Assembly: GCF_020091405.1 (NCBI RefSeq)
Contig: NZ_CP081903.1
Location: forward strand, 3,410,501-3,474,500
Direction: 5' to 3'
Origin: Bacteroides cellulosilyticus
Lineage (GTDB): Bacteria > Bacteroidota > Bacteroidia > Bacteroidales > Bacteroidaceae
DNA length: 64,000 nt
Shown: positions 18,952-27,592 of the stretch, one piece after another
Numbering within the stretch: position 1 is the first letter of the stretch
Layout: each line of letters starts with the position of its first letter
Translations under genes and position numbers: made by a program
The notes under the pieces: generated by a model
What the model saw: the letters and a program-made list of their open reading frames with translations, nothing else
What the model was told of the DNA's origin: nothing
Databases searched by the model: none

Positions 18952-20616
18952 ATGATAAGATGTCTCTTTTATTTATTCATGCTTATTTGGGGAACGATGA
19001 ATGCACACGCCGGAACATCCGGTAACAAATCTCTGCTCGGAGAATTAGATCAGTTGCTGAAAGAGCGCATTACGTATGTCCGGAAGAAAGAAAATAAAAT
19101 CAATTACCTGAAACAGTTATCGTCGTCCGAGGCATCAGTGGACAAGAGATATGATATTATCTCCCGTTTGATAGAGGAGTACAGTAACTTTCAGAGTGAC
19201 TCGGCTTTTCATTATATCGAGCAGAACAGGCTGCTTGCCGGGAGCTTGCAAAGCAAGGACAAATGGTTGGAGAACAGGTTTCAGTATATTTTCCTGTGTG
19301 CACAAGCAGGACTCCTCAATGAAGCTCATCGCATTTTGCTGAAACTGGAAGATCAATATCCGGATATGAGTGTGAGTCAAAAGGCAGAATATAATAAGCA
19401 GTATGAAAGGCTATATATGAATCTTCGCGAGCTTGCGCAAAATTCTCATTTGGAGGAGGAATACCGTAAGCAGGAACTGAAGTACTCCCGTATAATCTGC
19501 GAATTGGTTCCTCGGGAATCCAAGGACTTCTATTATTATAGCTTCAAGCAGCATTATGCCGAAGGAAACCTGGAAGAAGCGCAAAAAGATATAGCCGCAT
19601 ATTATCAGTTAGTCGATTCTACCTCTAATGAGGCTGCGCGGGCATTATATCATTTGTCACTTATTTATAAAGTCAAAGAAGATAAGTTGAACGAAGAGCA
19701 GAGTCTTATCCGTTCTGTCATGGCAGACGTTAAAAGTGCTGTCAAACAGAACAGGTCTCTCCGTCTGTTGGCTCAGATACAGAATGATAAGGGGGATATC
19801 CGGCGTGCTTATCGTTATCTGGATATATCTTTGCAGGATGCTAACTCCTACAACACCCGCCTGCGTAATTCACAAATAGCTGAGGTCATCCCTATCATTC
19901 AGAAAGAATATCAACTTCAAAGAGATAAACAGGAGCTTTATTTACGGGCGGGAATTATCATTTCAATTTTCTTTTTATTGCTTATTCTGGGTATAGCATT
20001 ATACTTGCGTAAAAAGAGAAAGGACTTATCGGTTGCCCGTTCACAACTCTTGTCTATTAATGATAAATTAAACCGTATAAACTGTGAAGTGCAAGAAAAG
20101 AATGGGAAGCTTCAATCTCTGACATCCAATCTGATGGAATCCGACCGGGTCAAGGAGAAATACATCGGCCATTTCCTTAAATTATGCTCTATGTATATAT
20201 CGAAGATCGGTGACTATCAAAAGCTGGTCAATAGAAAAATCAAAAGCGGACAGATTGATGAGCTTTATAAGTTGAACTCGTCTACCCATTACTTGTTAAA
20301 AGAAAGCAAAGATTTCTATTCTCAATTCGATGAAGCGTTCCTGCAGATATATCCCTCGTTCGTCAAAGAATTGAATGGACTTCTTAAGGAGGATCAACAA
20401 TATACATTTAAGGAGGGGGAACTTCTGAATGCGGAATTGCGTATTTACGCTCTCATCCGGTTGGGCATAAAAGACAGTTCGCAGATAGCGGAATTTATGG
20501 GATATAATCCGGTAACTGTATATACCTATCGCACGAAAGTAAAAAGTAGGGCAAAAGATAAAAGCAACTTTGATCAGGAGGTCTTAAAGATAGGGAACAT
20601 TCATGTTTTTTTATAG
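18952..20616 (+). CDS. Membrane-anchored TPR regulator (DUF6377-like) with C-terminal HTH
   Basis: Probable one-component sensor-regulator of 554 residues. It has a signal peptide (GTMNAHA), a periplasmic helical region with TPR-like repeats (about residues 25-325), one membrane segment (about 330-350, IIISIFFLLLILGIALYL), a coiled-coil linker, and a C-terminal region whose end (LGIKDSSQIAEFMGYNPVTVYTYRTKVKSRAK, about 503-535) has the look of a LuxR-like helix-turn-helix. This layout is common in Bacteroides next to carbohydrate transport genes. It follows the porin by 54 bp and has its own -7 element. The likely job is to sense the sugar acid in the periplasm and control the dehydratase/GntP/porin genes; this is inference from position. 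Confidence 0.75.
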   Translation: MIRCLFYLFMLIWGTMNAHAGTSGNKSLLGELDQLLKERITYVRKKENKINYLKQLSSSEASVDKRYDIISRLIEEYSNFQSDSAFHYIEQNRLLAGSLQSKDKWLENRFQYIFLCAQAGLLNEAHRILLKLEDQYPDMSVSQKAEYNKQYERLYMNLRELAQNSHLEEEYRKQELKYSRIICELVPRESKDFYYYSFKQHYAEGNLEEAQKDIAAYYQLVDSTSNEAARALYHLSLIYKVKEDKLNEEQSLIRSVMADVKSAVKQNRSLRLLAQIQNDKGDIRRAYRYLDISLQDANSYNTRLRNSQIAEVIPIIQKEYQLQRDKQELYLRAGIIISIFFLLLILGIALYLRKKRKDLSVARSQLLSINDKLNRINCEVQEKNGKLQSLTSNLMESDRVKEKYIGHFLKLCSMYISKIGDYQKLVNRKIKSGQIDELYKLNSSTHYLLKESKDFYSQFDEAFLQIYPSFVKELNGLLKEDQQYTFKEGELLNAELRIYALIRLGIKDSSQIAEFMGYNPVTVYTYRTKVKSRAKDKSNFDQEVLKIGNIHVFL

Positions 20617-20652
20617 ATGACAAACTTATTGGTCGATTGAAAAAAATCTCTA

Positions 20653-20690
20653 TAAAAAACGGGTGACCACAAATCACTTGCGATCACCCG
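20653..20690 (-). terminator. Intrinsic terminator of the TraB/GumN gene
   Basis: Read on the minus strand: CGGGTGATC (20690-20682), a 13-base loop, GGTCACCCG (20668-20660), then TTTTTTAT. It sits between convergent genes and the T-run favours the minus strand. The plus-strand side has fewer T bases but may also stop transcription. Confidence 0.75.
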
Positions 20691-20748
20691 GTATTTTCAT
20701 TGTTATCGTGTTTAGGAAACGTTAGTAAAGAGAGAATTTATAGTTTTC

Positions 20749-21633
20749 TTATTTCATTGCTTCCACAGTATACCCCCTTTGTTTCAATAGATTCAATACA
20801 CCATTTGTTCCCGGCAGATGTCCTGCACCCACCACAAAGAGAGTAGGGGTTTCCTTCATGATTGAAGGCATTTTCTCAATCCAGGCTTTGTTGCGGTTGT
20901 CTAGCAGATCTTCCATTTCTCCCGGTTGAGGGTCACAAGAGTTGCCGTCACGCTCTTCCATCAGTTTCAACATTTCGTCCAGGTTTTGAGCTTTATAGGC
21001 ATTGTTCAAGCGTTTAGTTTGATCCATAGCTTTATCGATGTCACTTACTAAACAGTAAAGCAGATTTGCCTGACGCTGCAATGTCTGACTATTGAGCAGT
21101 ACGTTGATTTGTGATATCGGAGTTTCCAAACCGCCTACTTTCTTTCCACTCTGTATAGCTTGTTGCTGGAAGTAAGTATCCAGTTGTTCTTGTGGGTTGA
21201 AACCACCCAAATGCTTCATACATAAAATAAGAGTCAATTGTTGGGTGATGAAAGCCGGTTTCATTTTAGCTAACATGGCAATATCCGCCATTAGATTTTC
21301 TTTCACAGCCTTACCTACTAACTCATATTGTTCGGGGGTAAAGAGAGCTTGAAGGGTAGTGTCTCCCGCCATCATCATGTTTTGCTGCATCGTTTGCATG
21401 AATTCAGGAGACATCGCTTCGGACATAACTACTTCTCCATATACTTGTGAAGTACCGTCTACTGCTTGTGGCAAGCCGGCAATGCTGTCTTTTATGCTTA
21501 ACGGAGCTAAATGGTGCGTTCCTAAAATGTATGAGGGCTTTTCCAGGCCGTTACCGGATATTTTCCAGAGTAACTGTGCATTGGCATTCAGTGCGATGCC
21601 AATAAAAAGGAGAATACCTAAAATCTTTTTCAT
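20749..21633 (-). CDS. TraB/GumN-family protein
   Basis: Secreted or periplasmic protein of 294 residues with an SPI signal peptide (ALNANAQ). It begins LLWKISGNGLEKPSYILGTHHLAP, the typical TraB/GumN opening; the GTHH motif and the later VVGAGHLPGTNGVLNLLKQRGY match the family's putative metal-binding, Tiki-like fold. Related Tiki proteins are metalloproteases, but activity of bacterial GumN members is not established, so no reaction is assigned. It lies 36 bp downstream of the NlpC/P60 gene on the same strand and is the last gene of the minus-strand block, ending at a strong terminator. Confidence 0.82.
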   Translation of the reverse strand: MKKILGILLFIGIALNANAQLLWKISGNGLEKPSYILGTHHLAPLSIKDSIAGLPQAVDGTSQVYGEVVMSEAMSPEFMQTMQQNMMMAGDTTLQALFTPEQYELVGKAVKENLMADIAMLAKMKPAFITQQLTLILCMKHLGGFNPQEQLDTYFQQQAIQSGKKVGGLETPISQINVLLNSQTLQRQANLLYCLVSDIDKAMDQTKRLNNAYKAQNLDEMLKLMEERDGNSCDPQPGEMEDLLDNRNKAWIEKMPSIMKETPTLFVVGAGHLPGTNGVLNLLKQRGYTVEAMK

Positions 21634-21669
21634 TATTTTTCTATTTAAAGTTCATTTGAATATTGCTTA

Positions 21670-22182
21670 TTATTTTACTCGCCCTCCACGAAGCCAGTAT
21701 TGCGTGTAGTATTGCTCGTTGAGACTGCTGACAATAACTCCTTTACTTGTGCTGGCATGTATGAATTTCCCATTTTTAAGATAGATACCCACATGTGCCA
21801 CTCTTTTCTTGGATGCACGACTGGTGAAAAACACCAAATCTCCCTCACGCAGGTTGCGACGGGAGACTTTATTGCTTTCTTTGAGTTGTTCATCGGTGCT
21901 TCTGGATAAACGGATGTTGTATACCTGCTTATAGAGTTGTGATACCAGTCCGGAACAATCTGTTCCGCGTTTGTTGTCACCGCCTGCGCGGTAGGGGACA
22001 CCCATCCACTCCGCAGAGGCTATGTACAATTTGTGGTTATCTTCCTTATTTATGTCTATTCCCATGCGGACAGAAGCTTTTGCCAGCGCTTTGTAGTCGA
22101 GACGAGGTGCTGATGTATGGCAAGAACTTAAACTAAAGGTCAGTCCGATAAGTGCAACTATATAAGAGAGGTATTTCTTCAT
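21670..22182 (-). CDS. NlpC/P60-family cell-wall peptidase lipoprotein
   Basis: Predicted peptidoglycan endopeptidase (C40 family) of 170 residues, acting in the periplasm. The N-terminus has a lipobox FSLSSC (Cys about 21). The catalytic pattern is complete: TDCSGLV (Cys76), VAHVGIYL (His130) and FIHAS (His142). The usual length for a single-domain P60 lipoprotein in Bacteroides is similar. Its ATG overlaps the stop of the upstream ABC ATPase gene in an ATGA arrangement (22179-22182), so the two are probably translationally coupled. No functional link between them is obvious. Confidence 0.9.
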   Translation of the reverse strand: MKKYLSYIVALIGLTFSLSSCHTSAPRLDYKALAKASVRMGIDINKEDNHKLYIASAEWMGVPYRAGGDNKRGTDCSGLVSQLYKQVYNIRLSRSTDEQLKESNKVSRRNLREGDLVFFTSRASKKRVAHVGIYLKNGKFIHASTSKGVIVSSLNEQYYTQYWLRGGRVK

Positions 22183-23024
22183 GCTTGTTCCTCTTTCTCT
22201 TCCGGTTGAACAATTGTTTCCTGAACGGGCGTTTCCTGAACGGGCACTTCCTGAACGGGCACTTCTTGAATTGCTGTTTCCTGAGCCGTCATTTCCATCA
22301 TCTCTTCTTCAATTTCTTCTTCTACTCTGACATTGAAGTAGTCTTCGAGCTCTTTTTCAGCCGAGTTATTCTCATTCTGAATATCACGGATAATCACTCC
22401 ATTCTCCATCAGGGCAATACGTGGACACACATCCACCGTATGGTTCAGGTTATGACTTGAAATGATGACTGTGGCATGATGATCTTCATTGTATTTTCTC
22501 AGCAGGTGCTTGATGATGGACTGGGAACTCGGATCAAGGAAATTGAACGGTTCATCCAGGATCAGCAATTGCGGATGATGCAGCATGGCGGAGATAATAC
22601 CTATTTTCTGCTTGTTTCCGGCAGAGAAGTTACGGATGAATTTCTTTTGTCCGAGGACTTCATTATTCATGAAGCGTTCAAATGGAAGCAGACGTTCGTC
22701 TACCTCTTCTTTTTTCAGACCGTACATTTTACCGATGAAGTAGAAATATTCTTCGGGAGTGAGGTAATCAATCAGGAAACCATCATCGATGAAAGCACCT
22801 GTGAATTGTTTCCAGTCTTCATTTTTGGATACATCGATATCATTGATTGTCACATTTCCCAGATCTGCCTGTAGCAGGTCCAGTATCAGACGGAAGAGAG
22901 TAGTCTTACCCGCACCATTGTTGCCTACCAATCCTAACATATCGCCCTGGTAGATGCTATATTTCTCGATATCTACGGCTTTCTTTTCGCCGAAGTTTTT
23001 TTGAAGTTGGTTAATCTCTATCAT
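22179..23024 (-). CDS. ABC transporter ATP-binding protein with repetitive acidic tail
   Basis: Cytoplasmic ATPase of an ABC exporter, 281 residues. Walker A is GNNGAGKT (about 34-41), the signature is FSAGNKQK, Walker B is LLILDEPF and the H-loop follows in VIISSHNL. The NBD is complete by about residue 225. After it comes an unusual Glu-rich tail of about 50 residues (EEEIEEEMMEM, then VQEVP/VQETP repeats, ending EEKEEQA) encoded by a 15 bp minisatellite; this tail is not part of the normal domain. The permease gene lies 8 bp upstream and the NlpC gene overlaps the stop by 4 bp. The exported substrate is unknown. Confidence 0.88.
   Translation of the reverse strand: MIEINQLQKNFGEKKAVDIEKYSIYQGDMLGLVGNNGAGKTTLFRLILDLLQADLGNVTINDIDVSKNEDWKQFTGAFIDDGFLIDYLTPEEYFYFIGKMYGLKKEEVDERLLPFERFMNNEVLGQKKFIRNFSAGNKQKIGIISAMLHHPQLLILDEPFNFLDPSSQSIIKHLLRKYNEDHHATVIISSHNLNHTVDVCPRIALMENGVIIRDIQNENNSAEKELEDYFNVRVEEEIEEEMMEMTAQETAIQEVPVQEVPVQETPVQETIVQPEEKEEQA
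22217..22291 (-). repeat. Five 15 bp tandem units inside the ABC ATPase gene
   Basis: On the plus strand units begin at 22217, 22232, 22247, 22262 and 22277. The first three are nearly identical (TTCCTGAACGGGC core); the last two are diverged. The 15 bp unit keeps the frame and encodes the five-residue repeat VQE(V/T)P in the C-terminal tail of the ATPase. Confidence 0.88.
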
Positions 23025-23032
23025 ATTCGTAA

Positions 23033-24526
23033 TTATTTTTGTCTACTATCGTGAAATCCTTCCATATTCTTATATCGGCGCTTCATGAAGCGGTGATATA
23101 CATTCCGTAGCCACCATCTTGAAGTTGCGATGAATAGTATGCCGATGACTAAGAGAATCCATGGGGTTATTTCTTTGCCCACCGTCGCATTCAGTACGAA
23201 GAATAGTAGCAACGGCACGCCGAATGCAGCTCCTGAAATGAGGTTCTGCAAACCGGTACCCACATTTTGCCGTCCGGTCATTTTGGCATTCAGGTCGAGC
23301 GTCTTGTTGTTGTACACTGCCAATTGAAACAGGCAGAAGTATACGGCACCCGGAACAAATACGATCCAGGCAATGCATCCCAGTACAGATACTCTACCCG
23401 TCACCATACCCGGTATCATCAGCACAAATGGGATGATGAGTGCGATGCTGTACAAGATGTATTTGGCACGTAACAATGAATAGATGGACTCCTTGCGGCT
23501 CATCAGCCCGTCAATGTAGTTACCTTCGTAGCTCATCAGCGGTGAGAGGAACAGAATTCCGAAGATAATATAGTTGTAAAGTACGAAGAAGTCGCGGGAG
23601 CCTCCATCGTAAATATCAGAAAAACTGATGGTGAGACTGAAGATCAGTACTATAGCGGTAACGGAATAGAGTGATTTCCTGCACACCTTGTTGCGTAGTA
23701 GCAATTTCAACTCCAGACGGATGTATTCGCCTATTTCGCCATAACGGTCCAGGAACTTGTATTCGGATACGGTTTTTACCTGAACAGTAGTGTCTTCTGT
23801 CTTATTCAGTTCGTTGTAGACCAGCTTTTGCATGATGCTCCGGTTGATGAACCACATGAGGGTAATGGCTACCAGGACACAGATAAATGTGAGTATGTTT
23901 CCCGTGATAAATCCTTCGCCCAGATCAATGAAGAAACCGAATAACGGACTGTTATCTGGAATGAAAAGTGCAGCTGCAATACCTCCATATACGGCTATCG
24001 GTAAGAGAACCCACCAGATGCGTTCGTCCATCAGCGTACGACATAGCAGATACCAGTAATTATTGAATACGATGAGCAACCAAATACCAATGCAGTAGGT
24101 CAATACACCTCCTATTCCATAAAATTTGGTAACAGTGATGATAGCGAACGGAACAAACAGAAAGAGCCAAAGCAAATTAAAGCTGTTAAGTCCCGAGCGT
24201 AGGAGCAGGAAGTCGATAAGACGACTCCTTTTGATGGGGAGCAGTAAGTAAGGTTTAACTTCCTGTGTCGGTGTTTTCAAGAAGGGTAAACGCAGAAGGA
24301 AGTCCAGGGCGAGTATGAAGATTAGGCCGCTGTTCATTACGTGATAGGCTTCTTTGGCGCCTCCGTCGAAGGCGAAAGCGAATGTTGTTCCGAAGAAAAT
24401 GAGATAACCTGCCCAGAACACACTCATGAAGTACATCCAAAACTTTCCGAACTTACTTTTCTCGTACATCGGATGTCGCTTTTCAGCTAACTTTCCGTGT
24501 CTGCGTAGCTCAAGAAATAGATTCAT
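23033..24526 (-). CDS. ABC exporter permease (DUF5687-like)
   Basis: Integral membrane protein of 497 residues with about 12 hydrophobic segments (for example YFMSVFWAGYLIFFGTTFAFAF and LLWLFLFVPFAIITV). It starts MNLFLELRRHGKLAEKRHPMYEKS, typical of the Bacteroidetes DUF5687 permeases that pair with a stand-alone ATPase. The ATPase gene begins 8 bp downstream, so they form a two-gene transporter. No substrate-related motif was seen. The 106 bp upstream spacer to the M16 protease gene holds AGTGATTA repeats and an inverted repeat rather than a clear promoter. Confidence 0.8.
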   Translation of the reverse strand: MNLFLELRRHGKLAEKRHPMYEKSKFGKFWMYFMSVFWAGYLIFFGTTFAFAFDGGAKEAYHVMNSGLIFILALDFLLRLPFLKTPTQEVKPYLLLPIKRSRLIDFLLLRSGLNSFNLLWLFLFVPFAIITVTKFYGIGGVLTYCIGIWLLIVFNNYWYLLCRTLMDERIWWVLLPIAVYGGIAAALFIPDNSPLFGFFIDLGEGFITGNILTFICVLVAITLMWFINRSIMQKLVYNELNKTEDTTVQVKTVSEYKFLDRYGEIGEYIRLELKLLLRNKVCRKSLYSVTAIVLIFSLTISFSDIYDGGSRDFFVLYNYIIFGILFLSPLMSYEGNYIDGLMSRKESIYSLLRAKYILYSIALIIPFVLMIPGMVTGRVSVLGCIAWIVFVPGAVYFCLFQLAVYNNKTLDLNAKMTGRQNVGTGLQNLISGAAFGVPLLLFFVLNATVGKEITPWILLVIGILFIATSRWWLRNVYHRFMKRRYKNMEGFHDSRQK

Positions 24527-24533
24527 GTTGTTT

Positions 24534-24619
24534 AGTGATTAGTTGTTAGTGATTAATGGAGTGATTGGAAGGTAGTGATTAGTAATAAGTAAGAATGCGC
24601 TCGCTTATCACTAATCACT
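24534..24619. repeat. AGTGATT repeats and a 16 bp inverted repeat
   Basis: AGTGATT occurs at 24534, 24548, 24560 and 24574. The last copy begins the left arm AGTGATTAGTAATAAG (24574-24589), which pairs with CTTATCACTAATCACT (24604-24619) in 15 of 16 positions, with a 14-base loop. It lies just after the M16 protease stop on the minus strand. The same 10-base core (AAGTGATTAG) forms the hairpin at 28417-28455. Confidence 0.75.
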
Positions 24620-24631
24620 TATCCTTTATCA

Positions 24632-27469
24632 CTATTTGTTGGGTACCGTCATGGTTACCTCGATTTCATTTCCTTGTTTCAACAGGTCAGATACAAACTT
24701 CTGGATATCTTTGGCTGTGATGCTATTTACGATATCCGTGTATCCTTCTGTCATATCCATGCCATAATAGAAGTAATCGTTCAGATTATTCATCCAGTAT
24801 CCGTTTTCTTTCTGGTTGTCGGCATACTTCTTCAGCATGTACTCTTTCACTTTCTGCAAGTGTACGTCTGACGGTCCTTCGGCTGCAAGTTTCTTCAACT
24901 CATCTACTACAATACCTGCCAGTTTATCTTTCTTAGCCGGATCGGTCTGGAAGACAATCTGCAACAATAATTGTTCTTTCGGATACTTCTGTAAGTCGCC
25001 ATAGCAGTTTACACCATATGTACCACCTTCTTTTTCGCGTACTTCTTCAGTATAAACCATATCAAGAACCTGAGTTGCAAAACTCAGCAAAATGTCATTC
25101 TTTAATGTATAAGGAGCTTTACCGCTGTACAGGAATACGATGGTTGCTGTAGGAGTTTGTTGCTCTTTGGCATATTCATTCTTGTACACACCTTTGCGTA
25201 TACTCATCTTCGTATCTTTGAAGGTTTCTTTGCGATTGATGGCAGGCAGTGCACCTAAGTATTCGGCAATCAGTGGTTTGGCTGTTTCAAGGTCAATGTT
25301 TCCGACAAAGTAGAATGTAAAGTCGCTGGCGTCTTTGAAACGGTCGTTGTACATCTCCAGGATACGGTCGTAGTCAATCTGATCCACCATTTCCGGTTTC
25401 ATCATCACTACGCGCGGATGATTATTGTACATTGCTTTTTGTAAAGAGTCGTTTATAGAAGAAAGAGGATTTGCCTGCGCACTTTCCAATTGAGCTTTCA
25501 TACGATTTTTAAAAGATTCGAATGCTTCCGCATCTTTACGGGGAGCGGTGAAGGTGAGATATGTCAGCTGCATCATAGTTTCAAAATCTTTTGGCGAGCA
25601 GGTACCGAATACATTCTCTGTGGTAGCACCCAGACCGGCATTGACGGAAACTTTCTTGCCAGCCAGTACTTTCGTCAAGTCTACTTGGCTAAAGTTACCC
25701 AAACCACCTACAGCAATTACGTTGTCCATAACGGCGAAGTTCAGTGCGTCTTTGTCGGGGAAAATGGATTTACCACCCAGGCTGGTACCTTTCATGCGGA
25801 TTTCATCAGCTTTGAAATCAGTCTTCTTTACATAGACAGTTACACCATTTGAAAGAACTAATTTTGTACTACCATAGATGTCGCCTTCTTTCTCAGAAAT
25901 GATTTTACCACCTTTCGGAGCTTCTTTCATCAGTGGTTCGTCAGATACTTTGTCTACGTATGCTTGCAGGTCGAGATCTTTCATGCCTTTCAGTAAGCTG
26001 ATAACTTCTTCTTTTGTCGGGTATTTCAAACCCTCTTTTGCAGGACCGGCAATTATTACTACTTGATTGCTATCCGGAACAAGTTGCTGCATTACCATAT
26101 TCATGGCCTGTAAGGGAATGTTCGGAGCCAGTTGGTTCATCATAGCGTACTTAGCTTCAATCCCCGGGATAGGCTCGCCATTCAGGAAGTTCTGTACATA
26201 TTCTCTTACGTAAGAACCGTGCTTGGTCTTTTCGCGTTCGTTGTAGGCAGACTCTAAACTCTGCAAATAGTTGGCGCGTGCGCGTGCATATTCTGATTCG
26301 GTAAAGCCGAAGCGACGTGCACGTTCAGTCTCTTGTAGTAAGGTTTTCAAGGCTGTTTCAATGCCGTCGGCTTTACTTGAGGCAGAAAGTGCGAAGGCTT
26401 CTTTGGTCTTGGCTACAAAGAAGTCGCTGTAGTCACTGCTTGCACGGGTAAACGGAGGGTTAGCACTCTGAACCAATTCGCTCAGACGGGCGTCCAGCAT
26501 GCTGCTGATCATACTCGTCATATATTGTGAAGCAAGGTAGCCTACATTATTCTTTTCTGAATCAGGAGTCGCGTCTTGCTTGAAGTAAATCTCAATCGAC
26601 GGGTCGTCTACTTCCTTATCTGTACCGATGGCTACGATGGGTTCCTTATTATCAGCAACAGGATAGTAAGTGCGTTCTGCCGGATTTACCGGTTTTTGTA
26701 CATCGGCGAATACTGCCTTTAGTTTAGCTTCTACGGTGTCTACATCGATATCGCCCACGATAACGATACCTTGCAGATCAGGACGATACCATTTGTGATA
26801 GTAATCGCGGATATCTTTATAAGGGAAGTTGTTGATTACATCGATAGAGCCGATAGGCATACAATCTGCATATTTGTCACCCTGATGTATAGTTGGGAGC
26901 AGGTCAGTGTAGACGCGCAGCATACCACTGTTGCGGCTGCGCCACTCTTCACGGATCACACCACGTTCTTTGTCGATTTCATCATCTTTGAGCAGGATAT
27001 AGTTAGACCAGTCGTGCAGGATCAGCAGACAGGAGTCCAATACACCGGTGCGGTCAATCGGAGCATTACTGATGTTGTAAACTGTTTCGTCTATGCTGGT
27101 ATAAGCATTTAAGTTAGTACCAAATTTGATACCTACGGTTTCGCACCAAGGGATGACGCCGAGGCCTTTATCATCACCGGGGAAATTCTTAGTACCGTTG
27201 AAGGCCATGTGTTCCAGGAAGTGGGCAAGTCCGCGTTGTTGCGGTTCTTCAAGAATGGAACCTACTTTCTGGGCGATATAGAATTCAGCCCGGTTTTCGG
27301 GTAATTTGTTGTGGCGTATGTAATACGTCAGGCCATTGTCTAATTGGCCGATACGGGCATTCTTGTCCACGGGAAGGGGCGGAAACTGCATTTGCTGCGC
27401 CACCGCTTGTTGAAAACCGGCACATAGAACGAATGCTACTGCCAGTAAACTGTGAAATAAATGTTTCAT
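24632..27469 (-). CDS. M16-family zinc metallopeptidase (two-domain)
   Basis: Secreted insulinase/pitrilysin-type protease of 945 residues, long enough to carry two M16 modules in one chain. The signal peptide ends near QQAVAQ. The inverted zinc motif HxxEH is present as HFLEHM (His83, Glu86, His87) in the first module, with a downstream Glu-rich segment (KERGVIREEW) of the type that supplies the third ligand. The second module (from about residue 520) lacks HxxEH, as is normal. I chose the ATG at 27469 (MKHLFHSLLAV) because the longer frame to 27529 adds a leader that spoils the signal peptide. It follows kdsA by 119 bp. Substrates are unknown; a role in periplasmic peptide turnover is a guess. 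Confidence 0.9.
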   Translation of the reverse strand: MKHLFHSLLAVAFVLCAGFQQAVAQQMQFPPLPVDKNARIGQLDNGLTYYIRHNKLPENRAEFYIAQKVGSILEEPQQRGLAHFLEHMAFNGTKNFPGDDKGLGVIPWCETVGIKFGTNLNAYTSIDETVYNISNAPIDRTGVLDSCLLILHDWSNYILLKDDEIDKERGVIREEWRSRNSGMLRVYTDLLPTIHQGDKYADCMPIGSIDVINNFPYKDIRDYYHKWYRPDLQGIVIVGDIDVDTVEAKLKAVFADVQKPVNPAERTYYPVADNKEPIVAIGTDKEVDDPSIEIYFKQDATPDSEKNNVGYLASQYMTSMISSMLDARLSELVQSANPPFTRASSDYSDFFVAKTKEAFALSASSKADGIETALKTLLQETERARRFGFTESEYARARANYLQSLESAYNEREKTKHGSYVREYVQNFLNGEPIPGIEAKYAMMNQLAPNIPLQAMNMVMQQLVPDSNQVVIIAGPAKEGLKYPTKEEVISLLKGMKDLDLQAYVDKVSDEPLMKEAPKGGKIISEKEGDIYGSTKLVLSNGVTVYVKKTDFKADEIRMKGTSLGGKSIFPDKDALNFAVMDNVIAVGGLGNFSQVDLTKVLAGKKVSVNAGLGATTENVFGTCSPKDFETMMQLTYLTFTAPRKDAEAFESFKNRMKAQLESAQANPLSSINDSLQKAMYNNHPRVVMMKPEMVDQIDYDRILEMYNDRFKDASDFTFYFVGNIDLETAKPLIAEYLGALPAINRKETFKDTKMSIRKGVYKNEYAKEQQTPTATIVFLYSGKAPYTLKNDILLSFATQVLDMVYTEEVREKEGGTYGVNCYGDLQKYPKEQLLLQIVFQTDPAKKDKLAGIVVDELKKLAAEGPSDVHLQKVKEYMLKKYADNQKENGYWMNNLNDYFYYGMDMTEGYTDIVNSITAKDIQKFVSDLLKQGNEIEVTMTVPNK

Positions 27470-27552
27470 GTTGATGAAAATTAAAATTGTTTCTTGACCT
27501 ATTTGTCGAAGAGGGAGAAGAGAAATCACAGGAAGGATCTATTTTTTATATG

Positions 27553-27592
27553 AATGATAATTTAGCGGGCATCCGCCCGCTAAATTATCATT
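27553..27592. terminator. Perfect 18 bp hairpin over the kdsA stop codon
   Basis: AATGATAATTTAGCGGGC (27553-27570) and its exact complement (27575-27592) with a 4-base loop. The kdsA stop (27590-27588) is inside the right arm. On the minus strand no T-run follows (CATATAAAAAATAG); on the plus strand ATTTTATC follows. It may be a weak terminator or a 3'-end stabiliser. Confidence 0.6.

Noticed and set aside
27470..27529. Longer start for the M16 protease
   Set aside because: The extra residues disrupt the signal peptide that begins at MKHLFHSLL.
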